Positions 61,416 through 64,000 of a stretch of 64,000 bases of DNA are shown piece by piece. Every line of letters begins with the position of its first letter. Within the stretch, counting starts at the first letter, position 1. Location: NCBI GenBank assembly GCA_964453525.1, contig CAYVOV010000012.1:1-64000 (forward strand), written 5' to 3'. A program made the translations under genes and the position numbers. This DNA comes from CAYVOV01 sp964453525 (GTDB taxonomy: Bacteria > Chloroflexota > Dehalococcoidia > Dehalococcoidales > UBA2162). Below the pieces are notes generated by a model. It made no database searches. It was not told where the DNA came from and saw nothing but the letters and a program-made list of their open reading frames with translations.

Positions 61416-61452
61416 AAAAAGGGCGCCGCCATTTTATAATGGCGGCGCCCTT
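61416..61452 (-). terminator. intrinsic terminator of the XRE-CARDB gene
   Basis: Perfect 15-bp stem AAGGGCGCCGCCATT-TTAT-AATGGCGGCGCCCTT (61419-61452) with five T on minus. It lies just beyond the gene stop at 61480. Confidence 0.85.
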
Positions 61453-61479
61453 GCTGCTGCTTTGTTGTATTATGCCTGA

Positions 61480-63624
61480 TTAGTAAGTGTAACGTCGTCT
61501 CCACCACAGGAAGTAGACCAGTGTTCCGATGATTAATATCGCTAAACCGACGATAACCCAGGCCCACCAGTCTATACCCGTGGGTGGTGCTTCCGTGACC
61601 GTAAAGGAGCCAGAGAGGGTGTCAACATTAATGGTATAAGTACCGATGAAGTTCTGAGACGTGGCGAACGATACCGTCTGACTCGAACTACCCGCCACGG
61701 TGACACTCTTGGTCTCGACTACAGCGCCATTTATCTCCAGGCTAACGTCATAGCTGCCTGAAAGGTCACCGGTATTGGCAACCACGACGCTGATGGATAC
61801 CACGTCTCCTATGTTGACCTCAGCAGGGGATATACGCAGGTTACTGACGGTAAAGGCAGCTGGTTCAGGTGGTGCTTTAACCGTAAAGGTTACAATCTGA
61901 GAGTCAATAGTTACGGTATAAGTACCCGCACTGTCCCGGGATGTGGTAAACGATACCGTCTGACTCGAACCACCTTCCAGGGTAACACTCTTGGTCTCGA
62001 CTACAGCGCCATTTATCTTCAGGTTAACGTCATAGCTGCCTGAGAGGTCACCGGTATTGGCAACCACAACACTGATGGATACCATATCTCCGATATCGAC
62101 CTCGGCAGGCGATACACTTAGGTCGCTGAGGGCGAATGCAGCCGGTGCTTCTTCCTCAACCGGTAAGGTGCCGAGTATGGTGAAAGGTGTGAAGTGGTTT
62201 ATAGAGGTAGTAATGGTATGTGTTGCCGGATTTACGATGCAGTTTTCAAGCTCAACCCATTTGCCGGTGTCGTCATCATCACCCTCGACCCATACGGCAA
62301 TTACTATCTTTTCCTCGTCAACTCCGTTAGGTATGTCATCGGGGTCATAGGTAAAGGTAAGAGTAATCGCCGGATTGAAGGTAGTTCCATCAGGTTTGAG
62401 GTCATAGACCAGACCGATTATAGTCTTGCCTTCCGGTGGATCCGGCGGGGCTGACATTCTGGTTAAACTTATCACGGTGAGGTTCTTATTGCCTGAAGTC
62501 TTAGCGACGGTGTTTTTGGCGATATCTATCTTTACTTTCCTGTCTGCGGAGTCAAGACTAACATCTTGTCTGAATGCGCCCGTGGAATAAAGAACATCTG
62601 TTATATCGTAAACACCCGCTGATATTTCAATCACTTCTCTGGTTGTTGTTCCACCGCCGCCGCCGCCACCTACAGGAGGAGCGGCAGGAGCATTAAGTGT
62701 GAAGGAACTGCTTGTCTCTACAAAAGTTTCGGAGAGGGTTGAAGAGGCAGCGTTAACAGCAATCTTTATTTTATAGTCAGTACCAGCAGGCCAGCTCGAG
62801 GGAGATGTCCAAGTGCCGGAGTACGTAATTCGGGCTGCTCCTATCTGATAGCCGTATCCATAGGTTGGAGCGAAATTATATCCGGTTCCTTGCCAATATG
62901 TTTTTAAGGAAGTACTGTAGAAATACGCCCAATTGTTACTGGGAGATGATGCGGTAACACTGACTGCACCACCGCCTGTCTGACCAGTTGTGTAATTCTT
63001 AGTGGCTCCCGGAGTCAAAGGCAGGTTATTGCAGGTAGCTTTATAAATGGAGGGAGAGCTATTCTTGTAAATCTCCATGTTTATACTTTGTATCGGTACT
63101 AGTTCTTGAGTGATAATATCTATTGTTACCGAAAAAGAATGGGTTTGACCGAGGGTACCGGTTGGCGGCTTTGTAATTGAGATGGTAAAAGCTCTGGCAG
63201 GTAGAGGGGCAGCGAACCAGAGCGAGGCAGCAACTGCACAGACAAGGACGATGGGTACCGCCAATTTTGAAAGTTTTTTATAATTTAAGTTTCTTATCAT
63301 GCCGGTACCCTCTTTCCTATTAACCTTCTTTATTTTCTTCTGAATACGCTCCGACCGCAGAATTTCCAGTGCCTCCCGGCTTTTTAGCAACTGGGCAATA
63401 TCAGAAGGTATTTTACCGGCTAAGGTCAGTAGCTCGTCTTTTTCGGTATCCAGGACCTCGGCCAGTCTCATTATTATCTGCTCGCTGGGAGGAGGCATTT
63501 TCCCGCTTTCAATCTTGCTGAGGTAGGAAAAATTAACTCCAATCCTATCTGCCAGTTGTCTCTGGCTGAGACCGGCGAGTTTTCGAAGCTCTTTCAGCTT
63601 TGTTCCAAAATCTTTGCTTTCCAT
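61480..63624 (-). CDS. transmembrane XRE-type regulator with extracellular CARDB-like repeats
   Basis: 714 residues. N-terminal XRE HTH at 8-65 (LKELRKLAGLSQRQLADRIG, NFSYLSKIESGK), a basic linker, then one membrane helix at about 121-138. The outside part is rich in beta strands, with a Gly-rich bridge, a middle region starting REVIEISAGVYDITD, two tandem CARDB-type repeats of 85-90 residues (each with SPAEV(D/N)IGD(M/V)VSISVVVANTG), and a final helix with a WWRRR basic end. An XRE head fused to a sensor-like ectodomain is unlike usual XRE repressors. It could sense the cell surface and regulate DNA directly. Alone, with its own terminator. Confidence 0.88.
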   Translation of the reverse strand: MESKDFGTKLKELRKLAGLSQRQLADRIGVNFSYLSKIESGKMPPPSEQIIMRLAEVLDTEKDELLTLAGKIPSDIAQLLKSREALEILRSERIQKKIKKVNRKEGTGMIRNLNYKKLSKLAVPIVLVCAVAASLWFAAPLPARAFTISITKPPTGTLGQTHSFSVTIDIITQELVPIQSINMEIYKNSSPSIYKATCNNLPLTPGATKNYTTGQTGGGAVSVTASSPSNNWAYFYSTSLKTYWQGTGYNFAPTYGYGYQIGAARITYSGTWTSPSSWPAGTDYKIKIAVNAASSTLSETFVETSSSFTLNAPAAPPVGGGGGGGTTTREVIEISAGVYDITDVLYSTGAFRQDVSLDSADRKVKIDIAKNTVAKTSGNKNLTVISLTRMSAPPDPPEGKTIIGLVYDLKPDGTTFNPAITLTFTYDPDDIPNGVDEEKIVIAVWVEGDDDDTGKWVELENCIVNPATHTITTSINHFTPFTILGTLPVEEEAPAAFALSDLSVSPAEVDIGDMVSISVVVANTGDLSGSYDVNLKINGAVVETKSVTLEGGSSQTVSFTTSRDSAGTYTVTIDSQIVTFTVKAPPEPAAFTVSNLRISPAEVNIGDVVSISVVVANTGDLSGSYDVSLEINGAVVETKSVTVAGSSSQTVSFATSQNFIGTYTINVDTLSGSFTVTEAPPTGIDWWAWVIVGLAILIIGTLVYFLWWRRRYTY

Positions 63625-63694
63625 TATAACTACCTGTCAGTTTACCCTGGATATTATGAATATACAGGCTAAATTTATACTATATTTATACTAT

Positions 63695-63712
63695 GTTGAC
63701 TGGAAAGTCAAG
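63695..63712. promoter_or_regulatory. palindromic site 1 upstream of XRE-CARDB gene
   Basis: GTTGAC-TGGAAA-GTCAAG, hyphenated dyad with 6-bp arms (one mismatch), about 75 bp upstream of the gene start. Centre-to-centre distance to site 2 is 74 bp, about seven helical turns, as expected for cooperative binding on one face. A further half site GTTGAC is at 63839-63844. Confidence 0.5.
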
Positions 63713-63768
63713 CTCTTTTGGGAGACAAATGGCAAATTAGTAATTATTACTATAGACAGGTGTCATTT

Positions 63769-63786
63769 GTTGACCTGGAAGTCAAC
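63769..63786. promoter_or_regulatory. palindromic site 2 upstream of XRE-CARDB gene
   Basis: GTTGAC-CTGGAA-GTCAAC, perfect 6-bp arms with 6-bp spacer, 74 bp from site 1. XRE proteins bind short dyads of this size, so autoregulation by the membrane XRE is suggested. No gene is seen in 63625-64000. Confidence 0.5.
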
Positions 63787-64000
63787 ATTTCCTCATTGTC
63801 TGTTTCTTTTCCATGGAGTTGATATTGTGTAATCAAATGTTGACTACTGTATGTCGGGTAATTTCAGGCAGATTACCAAACCGATGACTTGCTCTATAGT
63901 GCTGTTTATGGACGGCGCTTGAAGTTACTATTAATATTGAGTAGGATGTAGGCAGAAACCTTGAAGAGCTAAATCAAAAGGTATTATTAACGAAAATAGA

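Noticed and set aside
1..64000. CRISPR array or prophage
   Set aside because: No regularly spaced repeats and no phage structural genes were seen; only one integrase and IS remnants.

Overview
This 64 kb window looks like a chromosomal segment of an anaerobic bacterium, most plausibly a Chloroflexota of the Dehalococcoidia type. That placement is an inference. It rests on moderate G+C core genes, a pantothenate operon that appears to carry a pan-motif RNA leader (a motif known from Chloroflexi, Firmicutes and Deltaproteobacteria), lipoprotein solute receptors with Glu-rich linkers, an Hps-RraA fusion, and oxygen-sensitive Fe-S and radical-SAM enzymes. No rRNA or marker gene in the window settles it.

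Layout. (1) 0-9 kb: a small operon (membrane protein, winged-helix regulator, serine-hydrolase lipoprotein) behind a promoter/palindrome pair; a truncated TIR-like remnant; and a giant zinc-ribbon/Ser-Thr kinase/AAA/TPR regulator. (2) 8.9-14.9 kb: a 6 kb accessory block bounded by two inverted tRNA-Asn-like 3' ends. It holds a membrane-protein gene framed by a perfect 21-bp inverted repeat, a secreted beta-helix protein and an MFS transporter. (3) 14.9-29.9 kb: a minus-strand catabolic region. Two family-5 solute-binding lipoproteins flank carbamate kinase, a PreA-like Fe-S flavoprotein, a cyclic amidohydrolase (hydantoinase type), a YgeW/AOTC-like carbamoyltransferase, a type III CoA transferase and an amidohydrolase, with a MarR regulator and a 17-bp-arm palindrome upstream. 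(4) 28.7-35.3 kb: IS3 remnants, small orphan genes and a tyrosine recombinase beside tRNA-Arg(UCU), which together look like a degraded island end.

(5) 35.4-64 kb: core metabolism. dxs, pgk, tpiA and miaA lie on plus. The pan operon (PanG-like reductase, panD, panB, panC, hps-rraA) lies on minus behind a structured leader with an attenuator-like terminator. Then come HIT, a radical SAM protein, a SpoIIIAA-like ATPase, pyrE, pdxT, pdxS and rsmG, followed by a TPP riboswitch driving thiC, cinA, a site-2-type protease and a CPBP protein. The window ends with an unusual transmembrane XRE/CARDB protein that has paired palindromes upstream. AT-rich orphan genes (40.2-41.1, 49.7-50.8, 54.7-55.2 kb) and dispersed hairpin repeats sit between the core genes.

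How the parts may work together: region 3 reads as uptake and ring opening of a cyclic ureide (pyrimidine, hydantoin or similar), followed by transfer of the carbamoyl group to phosphate and ATP formation by carbamate kinase. This is an inferred energy-conserving route. The PreA-like enzyme lacks the catalytic-loop cysteine of dihydropyrimidine dehydrogenase and the carbamoyltransferase is not a plain OTC or ATCase, so the real substrate may be new. The XRE-CARDB protein, the pan leader and the inverted-repeat cassette are the other signals most worth a second look.
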